Position numbers and translations under genes: made by a program
From: Streptomyces kaniharaensis
GTDB taxonomy: Bacteria; Actinomycetota; Actinomycetes; Streptomycetales; Streptomycetaceae
DNA length: 64,000 nt
NCBI RefSeq assembly: GCF_009569385.1
Contig: NZ_WBOF01000001.1
Coordinates: forward strand, 4,453,501-4,517,500
Direction of reading: 5' to 3'
In this document: positions 15,298 through 23,610 of the stretch, piece after piece
How positions within the stretch are numbered: the stretch's first letter is position 1
Layout of the letters: every line of letters starts with the position of its first letter
Notes under the pieces: generated by a model
Told to the model about the DNA's origin: nothing
What the model saw: the letters and a program-made list of their open reading frames with translations, nothing else
Databases searched by the model: none

Positions 15298-16055
15298 CCC
15301 CGCCGCCCCCGCCGCCAACCCGGCCGCCCACCATCGGCGACCCTCCCGGCGCCAAGTGGTGGAGCAAGGGCGGCCCATGGAGCCAGCCCGCTCCCGAGCC
15401 CGAGCCCGTCGACCTCCACAAGCCCGACGTCTCCAGCGAATCCGGGGACCAGGCCGCCGCCGAGACCGAACCCGCCGGCAACGACCAGGCCGCCGAGCCG
15501 CAGGCCACGGGGGAGACCGACAACGACCCCCGAATCTGGGTGTCCGAGTTCGCCGACAACCTCGCCAAAAGGCTGGGCTCCGAGATCGGCACGATCCTCA
15601 CCGAGACACCGGAAGAACGCGCCAACCGCCAGCGGGAGGAACGCGAGGCCGCGTACGAGGCCGCCGAGGAAACCGACTCCCAGCGCAAAGCCCGCCACCG
15701 GCGCGAGGCCCTGGCCCGCCGCCACAAGGCCGACGCCCTGTGGCACCAAGACCACGCCGAACGCACCAAGAGATTCCGGCGCTGGTGCATCCTCACCACC
15801 CTTTCCGCTTCCGCCGGATACGCCGTGCACCTGCCCCAGGCCCTCGCTCACCTGCCGCTCCCGGTCGGCATCGGCGCCCTCAGCCTCGCCTGGGCCTTCG
15901 ACCTCAAGATGCGCGGATGGGGCCACATCCGCGTCACCCAGGTCCGCGGCCCCGCCGTGCTCTACCTCTGCCTGGTCCGCGTCCCCGTCGCCTCCGCCCT
16001 GGTCGCCGTCCTCGGCCTCGCCCCCCTCCTCGCCCTCACCGGCCCCCACCACTGA
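15294..16055 (+). CDS. Spd-like membrane protein with Pro/Glu-rich N-terminus
   Basis: 253 residues from GTG 15,294. The N-terminal ~75 residues are Pro/Glu/Ala-rich and disordered, followed by a charged coiled coil (about residues 95-160, with RANRQREEREAAYEAAEETD). Then come three hydrophobic segments (LTTLSASAGYAVHL, LPVGIGALSLAWAFDL, VPVASALVAVLGLAPLLAL). The plan of soluble coiled coil plus C-terminal membrane domain fits Spd proteins of Streptomyces elements. Confidence 0.6.
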   Translation: MTPPPPPPTRPPTIGDPPGAKWWSKGGPWSQPAPEPEPVDLHKPDVSSESGDQAAAETEPAGNDQAAEPQATGETDNDPRIWVSEFADNLAKRLGSEIGTILTETPEERANRQREEREAAYEAAEETDSQRKARHRREALARRHKADALWHQDHAERTKRFRRWCILTTLSASAGYAVHLPQALAHLPLPVGIGALSLAWAFDLKMRGWGHIRVTQVRGPAVLYLCLVRVPVASALVAVLGLAPLLALTGPHH

Positions 16056-16070
16056 CAGGAGTCACCAACC

Positions 16071-16478
16071 ATGCTCGGCACCTTCGGCGCCGGCGGTGTC
16101 CTCATCGTCGTCGCGCTCGCTCTCATCGCCCACAAGCGCGGCGGCGGGAAGTTCCAGCCGGTCAAGGGCCACCACGTCTTCTACTGGGGTGCGGTCATCG
16201 GGATCGTCGCAGCCAGCGCGGGCACAGCCCTCCAGAAGATCAGCCTGGTCGGCACCCAGTTCTCCGACACGCTCACCAAGCAGTCCGAGACGTTCGGCAC
16301 CGTCGGCCCGGCCGCCGTCGCCGCGTTCCTGGTCGGCGTCGCCTTCTGGTTCAAGCCCTCGTTCGTCAAGGACTTGATCTGCGGGATCGCCGCCCCCGGC
16401 GTCCTCAGCGCCGCCGCTGGCGTGTGGGCGATCCCCGTCGGCATCGTCACCTCCCTCATCCACACCGTGGTGAACTGA
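16071..16478 (+). CDS. Membrane protein, four predicted helices
   Basis: 135 residues. Hydrophobic segments at about 8-22 (GVLIVVALALIAH), 38-52 (WGAVIGIVAASAG), 80-95 (AAVAAFLVGVAFWF) and 105-128 (GIAAPGVLSAAAGVWAIPVG). No enzymatic motif. Its ATG follows AGGAG; its stop overlaps the next ATG. Part of the membrane block. Confidence 0.6.
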   Translation: MLGTFGAGGVLIVVALALIAHKRGGGKFQPVKGHHVFYWGAVIGIVAASAGTALQKISLVGTQFSDTLTKQSETFGTVGPAAVAAFLVGVAFWFKPSFVKDLICGIAAPGVLSAAAGVWAIPVGIVTSLIHTVVN

Positions 16479-17308
16479 TGCGCTACCTCGAAGGGGTCTC
16501 CGTGGCCGCGTTCGCCCGGGGTAATCGGCGCATGCTGGCCCCGCTCAAGACCCGGCACGCCGACGCCAAGGCCAGCCACGCCGAAGCACTGGCCGCCTGG
16601 AAGGAACGCCGCGCCAAGATTACGGAGGTCAAGGACCCCGAGCAGCGGTCCGCCGCACTCGAAGCCCTCAAGGGGGAGCGGCCCACCCACCCCCTACTCG
16701 TCGCCACCGGATGCACAGTCGTCGCCTCCGTGGTCGTGTGGCCGATGCTCCACGGCCACCACGCGGCCATCATCGCCGGAGGGTTGACCCTCTGGGTCCT
16801 GGCCGCGCTCGTCCTGGGCAACACCGACCAGCGTGCCGAGCCGGCCAAGGGGACCCCCCCGAAGGAGGACGGGCACCCGGAAGCGACCGAAGCGACCGGC
16901 GAACCCGAAGCGGTCGACGAGCAGGCCGAGTTCCTCACCCTGCTGCACCGCCTCATGCCCGGAGCCACCCCCGGCAGGGACGACCGGATCCACCTCGTCC
17001 AGATCGCCCACGAGTGGGCCGACAACGGCGCCGACACCGCCCCCGTCCGGGCCCTCCTCGCCGACCTCGGCATCCCCATCACCGACTGCCGAGTACCCGG
17101 CCGCGGCCCCTCCAAGGGCGTCTACCTCCGGGACGTGCCCCCACTCCCCGACCCCTCTCGGGTGCCCCATCCGGGTGTTGTTGCCGGGCCTGACCAGCAA
17201 CAACAACAGCAACAACGCTCGGCGGCAACCGCCGAGAAGGGGTTCTGGACCAAGGCCCACCCCGACCAGCCGAATCGAACGATCATCCAATGGGAGAACG
17301 CATCATGA
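16478..17308 (+). CDS. Membrane protein with TraB/Spd-type C-terminal domain and poly-Gln run
   Basis: 276 residues from ATG 16,478 (shared A with the upstream TGA). A helical N-terminal part is followed by two hydrophobic segments at about 70-110 (LVATGCTVVASVVVWPML and AAIIAGGLTLWVLAALVLG). The soluble C-terminal part (FLTLLHRLMPGATPGRDDRI, VRALLADLGIPITDCRVP) resembles winged-helix-like tails I associate with TraB/Spd proteins of actinobacterial elements. A run of seven glutamines (CAA/CAG codons, about 17,198-17,218) is unusual. It couples by ATGA to the next gene. Confidence 0.55.
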   Translation: MRYLEGVSVAAFARGNRRMLAPLKTRHADAKASHAEALAAWKERRAKITEVKDPEQRSAALEALKGERPTHPLLVATGCTVVASVVVWPMLHGHHAAIIAGGLTLWVLAALVLGNTDQRAEPAKGTPPKEDGHPEATEATGEPEAVDEQAEFLTLLHRLMPGATPGRDDRIHLVQIAHEWADNGADTAPVRALLADLGIPITDCRVPGRGPSKGVYLRDVPPLPDPSRVPHPGVVAGPDQQQQQQQRSAATAEKGFWTKAHPDQPNRTIIQWENAS

Positions 17309-17484
17309 TCGCCGACGAGCAGATCGCCGAGCAGCTTGACGCCGCGAACGGCCGACTCACCGAACTCCAGCAGCGTCTCATCGAGTACGCCTCCGACGCC
17401 GACGAGCGCGGCCGAATCTTCGACCAGATCCGCGCGACCCGCCGCGAGATCGACCGCCTGTCCACGCTCCAGCCGACCACCTGA
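17305..17484 (+). CDS. Small coiled-coil protein
   Basis: 59 residues. ATG 17,305 overlaps the previous stop and has GGGAG 9 nt upstream; an ATG at 17,290 is less likely. Nearly the whole protein is one charged helix (LDAANGRLTELQQRLIEYAS), likely a coiled coil. Last gene of the membrane block before a strong hairpin. Confidence 0.55.
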   Translation: MIADEQIAEQLDAANGRLTELQQRLIEYASDADERGRIFDQIRATRREIDRLSTLQPTT

Positions 17485-17490
17485 CCACGC

Positions 17491-17535
17491 CCCGGGGCGG
17501 CCGTCACAGCCTGCCAGCCCGCCGGCCGCCCCGGG
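17491..17535 (+). terminator. Perfect 13-bp hairpin ending the membrane block
   Basis: CCCGGGGCGGCCG (17,491-17,503) pairs perfectly with CGGCCGCCCCGGG (17,523-17,535) across a 19-nt loop, directly after the stop at 17,484. No U-tract. Confidence 0.6.
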
Positions 17536-17572
17536 CCTCCACCACCCACCAGAGCAGCAGAGGAGCACCATC

Positions 17573-17692
17573 ATGGCGTTCGCCAACGGTTCCGACCAGC
17601 AGCCCGAACCCGTCGTCGTCGAGAGGGGTGGCGGCATCAGCCTCGAATGGCGCCAGGCCGATCCGCAGCCGCCGACTGAGCCCAGCCGATGA
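17573..17692 (+). CDS. Tiny hypothetical protein
   Basis: 39 residues, ATG preceded by GAGGAG. Polar and Pro/Glu-rich. The following 21-codon ORF overlaps its stop by ATGA, so the pair may serve mainly to couple translation. Confidence 0.4.
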   Translation: MAFANGSDQQPEPVVVERGGGISLEWRQADPQPPTEPSR

Positions 17693-17754
17693 CCGAACCG
17701 CCCGCCCCAGGACCTACCCGGGCGGGCGCCCGCGCGAGAGGATCAGCAGCATGA
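17689..17754 (+). CDS. 21-codon coupling ORF
   Basis: An ATG overlapping the upstream stop opens a 21-residue frame (Pro/Ala/Arg-rich) whose own stop overlaps the ATG of the next gene. A two-sided ATGA chain this short suggests a translational-coupling leader rather than a functional peptide. Confidence 0.25.
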   Translation: MTEPPAPGPTRAGARARGSAA

Positions 17755-17978
17755 GCCGTCGTCCGTACCCCGACCGCAACAAGGCACTCCACCAGCTGTG
17801 GCGACACGGACCGCGCAGACCAGCCGCTGCCAACGTGATGGTCACTCTCGCATCCGATGCAAGTCCGTTCCTCACCGCAGTCCGGCAGGCACAAGCCAAC
17901 TTGGTGTTCGACTGGCACCCTGACCTTCAGGAGATCAACGGCACGCTCGACAACCTGTACCCGGAGATGAACGAATGA
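17751..17978 (+). CDS. Small hypothetical protein
   Basis: 75 residues, ATG with GAGAGGATC upstream. Basic N-terminus (RRPYPDRNKALHQLWRHGPR), then a mixed region. Lower GC than its neighbours. No known family. ATGA coupling to the DUF6221-like gene. Confidence 0.5.
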   Translation: MSRRPYPDRNKALHQLWRHGPRRPAAANVMVTLASDASPFLTAVRQAQANLVFDWHPDLQEINGTLDNLYPEMNE

Positions 17979-18352
17979 CCGATGGCCTGATCGAGTTCCT
18001 CCGCGCCCGCATCGCCGACGACGAGCAGGCAGCGCGGGCAGCCGGTGGAGACTCGTGGACGGTCCGCGAGCACACCGCAGACACAGTTGCGATCTACGAC
18101 TCACGTCGCGAGCCAGTTGTGTATGACGAGGGTTGGCCGTCCGGCGAGCAGATGGAGTACATCGCCCGCTACGATCCGGCGCGGGTGCTGGCCGAGGTCG
18201 ATGCCAAGCAGCGCATCCTCGCCGAGTGCGCGGCCGCACCGAACCATGACAACTGGGGCATGAGTTCGCTCGCTGAGAGCATCCTGCAGAGGCTCGCGCT
18301 GCCGTACGCCAACCACTCCGACTACCGGTCCGAGTGGGCGCCAGACGCCTGA
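17975..18352 (+). CDS. DUF6221-like protein
   Basis: 125 residues. It has the family's usual layout: an N-terminal LIEFLRARIADDEQAARAA helix, then a RVLAEVDAKQRILAEC helix in the middle third. This family is widespread in Streptomyces phages and mobile elements and has no known function. The ATG overlaps the upstream stop. It is the last gene before the late-operon promoter. Confidence 0.75.
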   Translation: MTDGLIEFLRARIADDEQAARAAGGDSWTVREHTADTVAIYDSRREPVVYDEGWPSGEQMEYIARYDPARVLAEVDAKQRILAECAAAPNHDNWGMSSLAESILQRLALPYANHSDYRSEWAPDA

Positions 18353-18365
18353 CTGGTCATGCCGC

Positions 18366-18394
18366 TTGCGCTTGATCGGCGCGCGTCGTAACCT
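18366..18394 (+). promoter_or_regulatory. Candidate late-operon promoter
   Basis: TTGCGC (18,366-18,371) and TAACCT (18,389-18,394) are separated by exactly 17 nt in the only sizeable gap between early and late genes. This is a reasonable sigma-70-type (HrdB) match, and it is followed by the hairpin at 18,432 and the packaging genes. Confidence 0.45.
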
Positions 18395-18431
18395 GCGTTG
18401 CAGCAGGTAGCCCCTGCCCAGAAACGCCCCG

Positions 18432-18463
18432 AAGGCCCCGCAGCCGAGCAGCAGCGGGGCCTT
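18432..18463 (+). terminator. Leader hairpin ahead of the packaging genes
   Basis: AAGGCCCCGC (18,432-18,441) pairs with GCGGGGCCTT (18,454-18,463) across a 12-nt loop, followed by CGTGCTG. It is downstream of the candidate promoter and upstream of the first late gene. Similar GGGGCC-TTCGT hairpins precede other late genes. Confidence 0.55.
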
Positions 18464-18484
18464 CGTGCTGCCCGGGGAGGTGCC

Positions 18485-18760
18485 GTGCCTGTCTACCCCA
18501 ACCCGCCACTCGACCTGATCGATCCGGTCGACATCGCCGACCGAGCTGGCACCGCCGCCGCGTTCGGGGTCTCCGAGTCCGCGGTGAAGAAGTGGGTGAT
18601 GCTCGGTCTGATTGAGGCCCTGCCGATCCCCGGCGGCCCGCTCCTCTACCACCTGCCGACCGTCGCCTTGGCCGAGCGCCACTGCTGGCTCAACGGCGCC
18701 GACCGGCCCGCACGTGGCGGCCGACGCCCCGGCTGGCGAGTCGGACAAGCAGCCGCCTGA
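18485..18760 (+). CDS. HTH protein upstream of terminase
   Basis: 91 residues from GTG 18,485 with GGGGAGG just upstream. Residues about 20-50 form a HTH (RAGTAAAFGVSESAVKKWVM) resembling a MerR/excisionase-type helix-turn-helix. It may be a late-gene regulator or a terminase accessory; position favours the latter. The small-terminase candidate is the gene at 19,120. Confidence 0.55.
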   Translation: MPVYPNPPLDLIDPVDIADRAGTAAAFGVSESAVKKWVMLGLIEALPIPGGPLLYHLPTVALAERHCWLNGADRPARGGRRPGWRVGQAAA

Positions 18761-18792
18761 CCATCCCCACCCTCACTGACCAGGAGAAGCCA

Positions 18793-19104
18793 ATGTCGCG
18801 CGCCGATGACTTCCATGCCCTTGCCGACCGCCTCCAGGCCGAGGGGCACCACCTCGCCGACGAGGCACACCGGCTCTGGCTCCGCCTTCGCAGCGACGAG
18901 ACCGCCCTTACGTCCGAAGTCGGCGCCGACGCACACAAGGTGGCGATCGACGCCGGCCCCGTCGTCGCCGAGATCAAGACCGACGCCGCATCCATCGGCG
19001 GTGACGTCGCCGAGGAGACCAAGGCCATGGGCGCCGAAGCCGTCGCCGACCTCAAGGCCGCGGCCGTGGCCGTGGCCGTCGAGAAGCCCAACCCGCAGGC
19101 CTGA
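18793..19104 (+). CDS. Helical hypothetical protein
   Basis: 103 residues, ATG with AGGAGAAG upstream. Predicted as one long amphipathic helix (ALADRLQAEGHHLADEAHRL, later EVGADAHKVAIDAGPVVAEI). Unknown function; lies between the HTH gene and the terminase. Confidence 0.55.
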   Translation: MSRADDFHALADRLQAEGHHLADEAHRLWLRLRSDETALTSEVGADAHKVAIDAGPVVAEIKTDAASIGGDVAEETKAMGAEAVADLKAAAVAVAVEKPNPQA

Positions 19105-19119
19105 CCGCAGGGGGTGACC

Positions 19120-19578
19120 ATGGCCTCCCGTCGGCCGCCCGCCAACCACCGCGACGCCCACCAAGTTTCCGTCGTCGAGCGCCGGCGCGAAGCGGTCAAG
19201 CTCCGCATCGGGGGCAAGACGTGGCAGGAGATCGCCGACCTCCTCGGCTACGACTCCAAGGGCGGCGCCTGCAAGGACGTCTCCAGGGCTTTGCAGAAGG
19301 CCGTCACCGACCTCGCCCTGCCGTTGGAGGAGTACCGGCAGCTCGAACTCGACCGTCTCGACGCCATGCAGAACGCCCTCTGGCCCAAGGTCCTCGACGG
19401 CGACACCCGAGCCATCGACACTGCCCTGCGACTCATGGACCGCCGCGCCAAGCTGTTGGGCCTCGATGCCCCGACCCGCACCGAGGGGGTGCTGAGCCTC
19501 GATGTCATCGACGCCAGCATCGCCCAGCTCACAGCCCAGGTCGACGCTGCTCGAACACAAACTGGCCCGGCTGACTGA
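19120..19578 (+). CDS. Terminase small subunit-like protein
   Basis: 152 residues. ATG 19,120 has AGGGGG 5 nt upstream; GTG 19,114 is the alternative. A HTH-like N-terminal part (EAVKLRIGGKTWQEIADLLG) precedes a helical core (LPLEEYRQLELDRLDAMQNA) and a C-terminal helix, the plan of small terminases that recognise the packaging site and recruit the large subunit. It overlaps the large subunit start by about 77 bp. Confidence 0.7.
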   Translation: MASRRPPANHRDAHQVSVVERRREAVKLRIGGKTWQEIADLLGYDSKGGACKDVSRALQKAVTDLALPLEEYRQLELDRLDAMQNALWPKVLDGDTRAIDTALRLMDRRAKLLGLDAPTRTEGVLSLDVIDASIAQLTAQVDAARTQTGPAD

Positions 19579-21100
19579 ACTCCGCAGCCTCATCGCCGAG
19601 CGCGACCGGCTCCACGCCGAACGCCTCCGCAACGTCGACGTGTTCGCCTTGCTCGGCTATGAACCGACAGGTCGGCAGCGGGAGTTCCACAACGCCGCCG
19701 AGTTCGACGTTCTATACGGAGGAGCGGCCGGCGGCGGCAAGACGAAGGCCCTGCTCATGGAAGGCATCCGGGCCTGCATCCGCTACCCCGGGCTGCGAGT
19801 TGGTGCGTTCCGACGTACCTACCCGGAGCTGAAAGAGAGCCTGCTCGCCGAACTCGCCCAGGCCGAATACGCCGCACCCCTCGGCGCCGTGTGGAACGCC
19901 AGCGAGTACGAACTGCGCTTCCCCAACGGCAGCCTGCTGATGTTCCGGTACGCCGAGTCCCTCAAGGACGCGACACGGAGGCAGGGCGGCCAGTACCAGC
20001 TGATCCTGTTCGACGAGCGGACCCTGACCGCGCCCGAGGTGTGTGCCTTCCTAGAGAGCCGCCTGCGCTCCGGCCGGGAGGACCTCCCGGTGCTCGGCAT
20101 CCGCTCGGGTACCAACCCTGGCGGCCCCGGCCACGGCACCGTGAAGGCCCGCTACATCGACTCAACCGCCTACGGCAGCAAGGTCATCACCGACCAGCGA
20201 GACCGCACCGTCCGCTTCATCCCGTCCAAGCTGGCGGACAACCCGCACGTCAACGCCGAATACGCCGACGACCTTCGCAACCTGCCCGAGCAACTCCGCA
20301 AAGCATTCGTGGACGGGGATTGGGACAGCTTCATGGGCCAGGCCTTCGGCGAGTGGAGCCACGACCGACACACCCTCGACCCGATCACCATCCCCGCCGA
20401 GTGGCGGCGCGTCATGGGCATCGACTGGGGCTACGCCGCCCCTTGGGCGGCCCTGTGGCTCGCCGTCGACGAGGACGGCCGGGCCTGGGTATACCGGGAG
20501 CTCTACGCCCGGCAGGTCGGCGAACAGCAGCAGGCCGAACGGATCCTGGCAGCCGAGGCGGGCGAGACCGTCGGGCCGCGCTGGGCCGACGACGCCATGT
20601 GGGCCACCCGCGGCGACGCCAAACCAATCGCCCGGGTCTACGCCGACCACGGCGTACACCTCACCGAGGCCGGCAAGGGCGGACGAGTAGCCGGATGGCA
20701 GCGCCTGCGCTCCTACCTCGCCGACGGCCCGGCCTGCCCACACCACCGCGCCCAGGGCTGGGAGACCTGCCCGCGACTGCACGTGTTCCGGACCTGCGAG
20801 AACCTGATCCGCGAAATCCCGGCCCTGCCGTTCGCCACCAGTGGCGACCCAGAGGACGTGGACAGCAACGCCTCCGACCACGCGGCCGACGCCCTCAGGT
20901 ACGCACTGATCAACCTCGGCAGCGGCCCGAAGTTCCCGGTGTTCGACGAGGCCACGCCACACCCAGCGGCAGAGACACTGAAGGCGCCGTTCGCTGGCGT
21001 CTTCGCCCACACGGCCGACTCGACGGCGCCCGGCTACGACGATGAGACCCCCGAGCGAGGGGCGGTGAGGAGGTCTCCGTGGGCTTCTGGTCCCGACTGA
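19502..21100 (+). CDS. terL: Terminase large subunit
   Basis: 532 residues. Walker A GGAAGGGKT lies at about residue 73-81, Walker B with catalytic Glu at LILFDE (about 166-171), and the nuclease domain starts at GIDWGY (about 308) with later acidic residues near DSNASDHAADALRY. This is the ATP-driven DNA-packaging motor/nuclease that docks on the portal. The start is uncertain: ATG 19,502 gives a 77-bp overlap with the small subunit, and an internal start near LLEHKLARL is possible. It couples to the portal gene by a 22-bp overlap. Confidence 0.92.
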   Translation: MSSTPASPSSQPRSTLLEHKLARLTELRSLIAERDRLHAERLRNVDVFALLGYEPTGRQREFHNAAEFDVLYGGAAGGGKTKALLMEGIRACIRYPGLRVGAFRRTYPELKESLLAELAQAEYAAPLGAVWNASEYELRFPNGSLLMFRYAESLKDATRRQGGQYQLILFDERTLTAPEVCAFLESRLRSGREDLPVLGIRSGTNPGGPGHGTVKARYIDSTAYGSKVITDQRDRTVRFIPSKLADNPHVNAEYADDLRNLPEQLRKAFVDGDWDSFMGQAFGEWSHDRHTLDPITIPAEWRRVMGIDWGYAAPWAALWLAVDEDGRAWVYRELYARQVGEQQQAERILAAEAGETVGPRWADDAMWATRGDAKPIARVYADHGVHLTEAGKGGRVAGWQRLRSYLADGPACPHHRAQGWETCPRLHVFRTCENLIREIPALPFATSGDPEDVDSNASDHAADALRYALINLGSGPKFPVFDEATPHPAAETLKAPFAGVFAHTADSTAPGYDDETPERGAVRRSPWASGPD

Positions 21101-22680
21101 CCCGCCGGCCCGAGCCCATCGAAGAGGCCGCCACCACGACGACAGCCCCCGCCGGCCCGACCCCGCAGCAGGCCGCACGCCGCGGCTACGAGTACGGCAT
21201 CCCCCGCGGCGGCACCACCGAGCACAACCAGGGCGGCGGAGACCTCGGCGGCGACCGGCGCGAACTCCTCCAGCAGCTCTACCAGGTGTACAACACCTGC
21301 ACCTGGGCCTCGGCGTGCGTGGACGCCATCGCCCGCACCGTCACCGCTGGCGGCCTCTACATCGACTGGGAAAGCAACGACCAGGAAGGCACGAAGAAAG
21401 CGCCGGAACGGTCGCCGAACGTCCAACGTCTGCAGCAGCTGATCGACTACTGCAACCCGTACGAGGACATGCAGCAGTTGGTGCGCGGCGCCGTCACGGA
21501 CCTCGAAGTCGCCGCTGACGCGTACATCGAGCTGGTGTGGTTCCTCGGCGAGCCGATCGCCCTCTACAGCCTTGATGCCGCATCGATGCGGATCATCTCC
21601 GACCCGCACGGCCAGGTCACCCAGTACGTGCAGATTACCGACGACGGCCAGAAGGCCTACTTCGAACCGCACGAGATCATCCACATCACCATGGACACCC
21701 CCCGGTCCGGACTGCACGGAACCAGCCCGACCGAGAAGGCCCTGCTGCCGATCACGACTTGGCTGTACGCGTCCGGGCTGCTCAAAGAGACGATGCGCAA
21801 GGGCGACCCGCCCACGCTGCACGTCGATTTCCCCGAGTCGATGTCCGAGAACGCGATCAAGCGGTGGCTGAGCCAGTTCAGGGTGCGGAACCTCGGCCCC
21901 AAGAACAAGGGCGAGCCGGTCACCACCATCGGCGGCGGCAAGGTCACAGAGCTCCAGCCCTCCCGTGTCCCCGACCTGCACGCTACGAAGAACCAGGCCC
22001 GAGACGAGATCCTCTCCGAGTACGGCGTCCCGCCGGCCCAGGTCGGCGTGATCGAGTCCGGCAACCTCGGCGGAGGTACCGGCGAGTCCCAGCGGCAGAC
22101 GTTCAAGACCAACACCTGCGGACCGGTCGCGGCGCTGATCCTGGAGAAGCTGAACTTCCACCTGACCAAGCAGGGCTTCGGCATCGACGGTTGGACGCTC
22201 AAGTTCCGTGACGTCGACATGCGGGACTCCAAGACCATCGAGGAGATCCGCGACATGCGGATCCGCAACGGCTTGTGGACCCTGGACCGCGCTCGCGCCG
22301 AAATCGGCGAGCCGCCGGTCGAGGGCGGATCCGATCCAGTGCTGATTGATCGCCAGAACATGGTGCTCTGGTCGGACATCGCTGTCATGTCGAAGGCCGT
22401 CATCGCGCGCAACGCGGCTCCCGGCCTTCAGGCAGGGGCACAGATCGACGGCATCGACATGGCGCCCGAACCGGATCCGCAGCCGGTGCCACCGGAGTTG
22501 GCCGCCCACGCTGCGGCGACGGCCGGCGGTCAGCAGCCTCCGCTGCCCGGGCAGCCGCCCACGCCACCGGGCAGCCCGCAGGAATCCCTGTACGACTGGC
22601 GGCACTACGAGGACACGTCAGACGAGGAGGAGCCCAATGACTTCGCCTCCCGTCTCCGGCGAGCCCTCGCAGCCGCCTGA
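21079..22680 (+). CDS. Portal protein (HK97-type)
   Basis: 533 residues, GTG preceded by GAGGAGG. The phage portal core is visible: ASACVDAIARTVTAGGLYID (about 80), LEVAADAYIELVWFLGEPIA (about 140), FEPHEIIHITMDTPRSGLHG (about 195), then ARDEILSEYGVPPAQVGVIE (about 310). The C-terminal ~70 residues are Pro/Gly-rich. It forms the dodecameric vertex ring through which the terminase pumps DNA. Confidence 0.92.
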   Translation: MGFWSRLTRRPEPIEEAATTTTAPAGPTPQQAARRGYEYGIPRGGTTEHNQGGGDLGGDRRELLQQLYQVYNTCTWASACVDAIARTVTAGGLYIDWESNDQEGTKKAPERSPNVQRLQQLIDYCNPYEDMQQLVRGAVTDLEVAADAYIELVWFLGEPIALYSLDAASMRIISDPHGQVTQYVQITDDGQKAYFEPHEIIHITMDTPRSGLHGTSPTEKALLPITTWLYASGLLKETMRKGDPPTLHVDFPESMSENAIKRWLSQFRVRNLGPKNKGEPVTTIGGGKVTELQPSRVPDLHATKNQARDEILSEYGVPPAQVGVIESGNLGGGTGESQRQTFKTNTCGPVAALILEKLNFHLTKQGFGIDGWTLKFRDVDMRDSKTIEEIRDMRIRNGLWTLDRARAEIGEPPVEGGSDPVLIDRQNMVLWSDIAVMSKAVIARNAAPGLQAGAQIDGIDMAPEPDPQPVPPELAAHAAATAGGQQPPLPGQPPTPPGSPQESLYDWRHYEDTSDEEEPNDFASRLRRALAAA

Positions 22681-22798
22681 CCCTCCCGGCCCCACCAGTG
22701 ACCAACCCGAGCCGCCCCGTACCGGATCGCACCAGGCACCGGACGGGGCACTCACCGCCGCCGGCGCTTGGCCGCTGATCCGCAAGCAGGTCTTCTGA
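22637..22798 (+). CDS. Small Pro-rich protein overlapping the portal end
   Basis: 53 residues, ATG 22,637 with GGAGGAG upstream, overlapping the last 44 bp of the portal gene. Pro/Ser-rich, probably disordered, ending LIRKQVF. Its stop shares an A with the ATG of the MuF-like gene (TGATG), so it may couple translation of the two head genes. Confidence 0.45.
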   Translation: MTSPPVSGEPSQPPDPPGPTSDQPEPPRTGSHQAPDGALTAAGAWPLIRKQVF

Positions 22799-23598
22799 TG
22801 GCCGACCGAGCGCCGACTCTGGCACTCGGCCGGCTGGCCGGGACCTGGGCGGCGGTCTACCGGCGCCGCGACCAACTGGAGGCCGACGCAAGTGAGCAGG
22901 TCCTGGCCGCATGGCGGGCGGTCGCTGCCGGCCTGGACCTGGCGGACATCGTGACCGTCCTGCGGGACCAGGTCGGCCCCGCCGAGACCGCCGACCAGGA
23001 CAGGCGTCGGCACCTGCGGCAGGTCACCGCCGCCGCGGTACTCGCCCGGCTCGCCGCCCTCGCCCGCCGCCCGGCGTGGCCCGGCCTGATCACGGCGATC
23101 ACCAGCGTGCTGCGTCGCGCCCGGAAGGCCGGCCGGAGCGCCGCCGACGCCGTCATCGATGACACCGGCGACACCGACCTCCCCGACGACGGCGACGACC
23201 TCAATGATCCGGACGAGGACCTCGTCGCCGCCTACACCATCACCGCCGCGGCCCTGCGCGGCACTGCACAGACCATCGCCAGCAACCTCCTGTCCGCGGC
23301 AGAGCAGGGGGACGACGAGCAGGCGATGCAGGACCAGGCCGACGCCGACCTCACCACCGGCGCGGCCTGGTCCATCGCCGCCGCCACAGCCTCGGCCGCC
23401 GCGTTCACAACCGGCATGGCCGATGCCTACCAAACCCGAGACGTCCAGCAACTGGACTACGTGACCGCCGGAGACGGCCGCGTGTGCGCCGCCTGCTCAA
23501 ACGTCGAGGACCGCAACCCGCACCCGGCCAACTCGGTGCCCCTGCCGCCGCTGCACCCGCGCTGCCGCTGCACCCTCCAGCCCACCCGCGCCACCTGA
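22798..23598 (+). CDS. Phage head morphogenesis (MuF-like) protein
   Basis: 266 residues. The N-terminal two thirds are helical. The C-terminal signature has VTAGDGRVCAACSNVEDRNP and LPPLHPRCRCTLQP, with paired Cys residues, as in Mu gpF-like minor head proteins. These are structural proteins inside the capsid, sometimes carrying fused toxins; none is fused here. Confidence 0.85.
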   Translation: MADRAPTLALGRLAGTWAAVYRRRDQLEADASEQVLAAWRAVAAGLDLADIVTVLRDQVGPAETADQDRRRHLRQVTAAAVLARLAALARRPAWPGLITAITSVLRRARKAGRSAADAVIDDTGDTDLPDDGDDLNDPDEDLVAAYTITAAALRGTAQTIASNLLSAAEQGDDEQAMQDQADADLTTGAAWSIAAATASAAAFTTGMADAYQTRDVQQLDYVTAGDGRVCAACSNVEDRNPHPANSVPLPPLHPRCRCTLQPTRAT

Positions 23599-23610
23599 CC
23601 GGAGGTCCCG

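Noticed and set aside
17198-17218. Poly-glutamine run as a sign of a sequencing artefact or frameshift
   Set aside because: Mixed CAA/CAG codons keep the frame and the ORF continues normally to a coupled stop.
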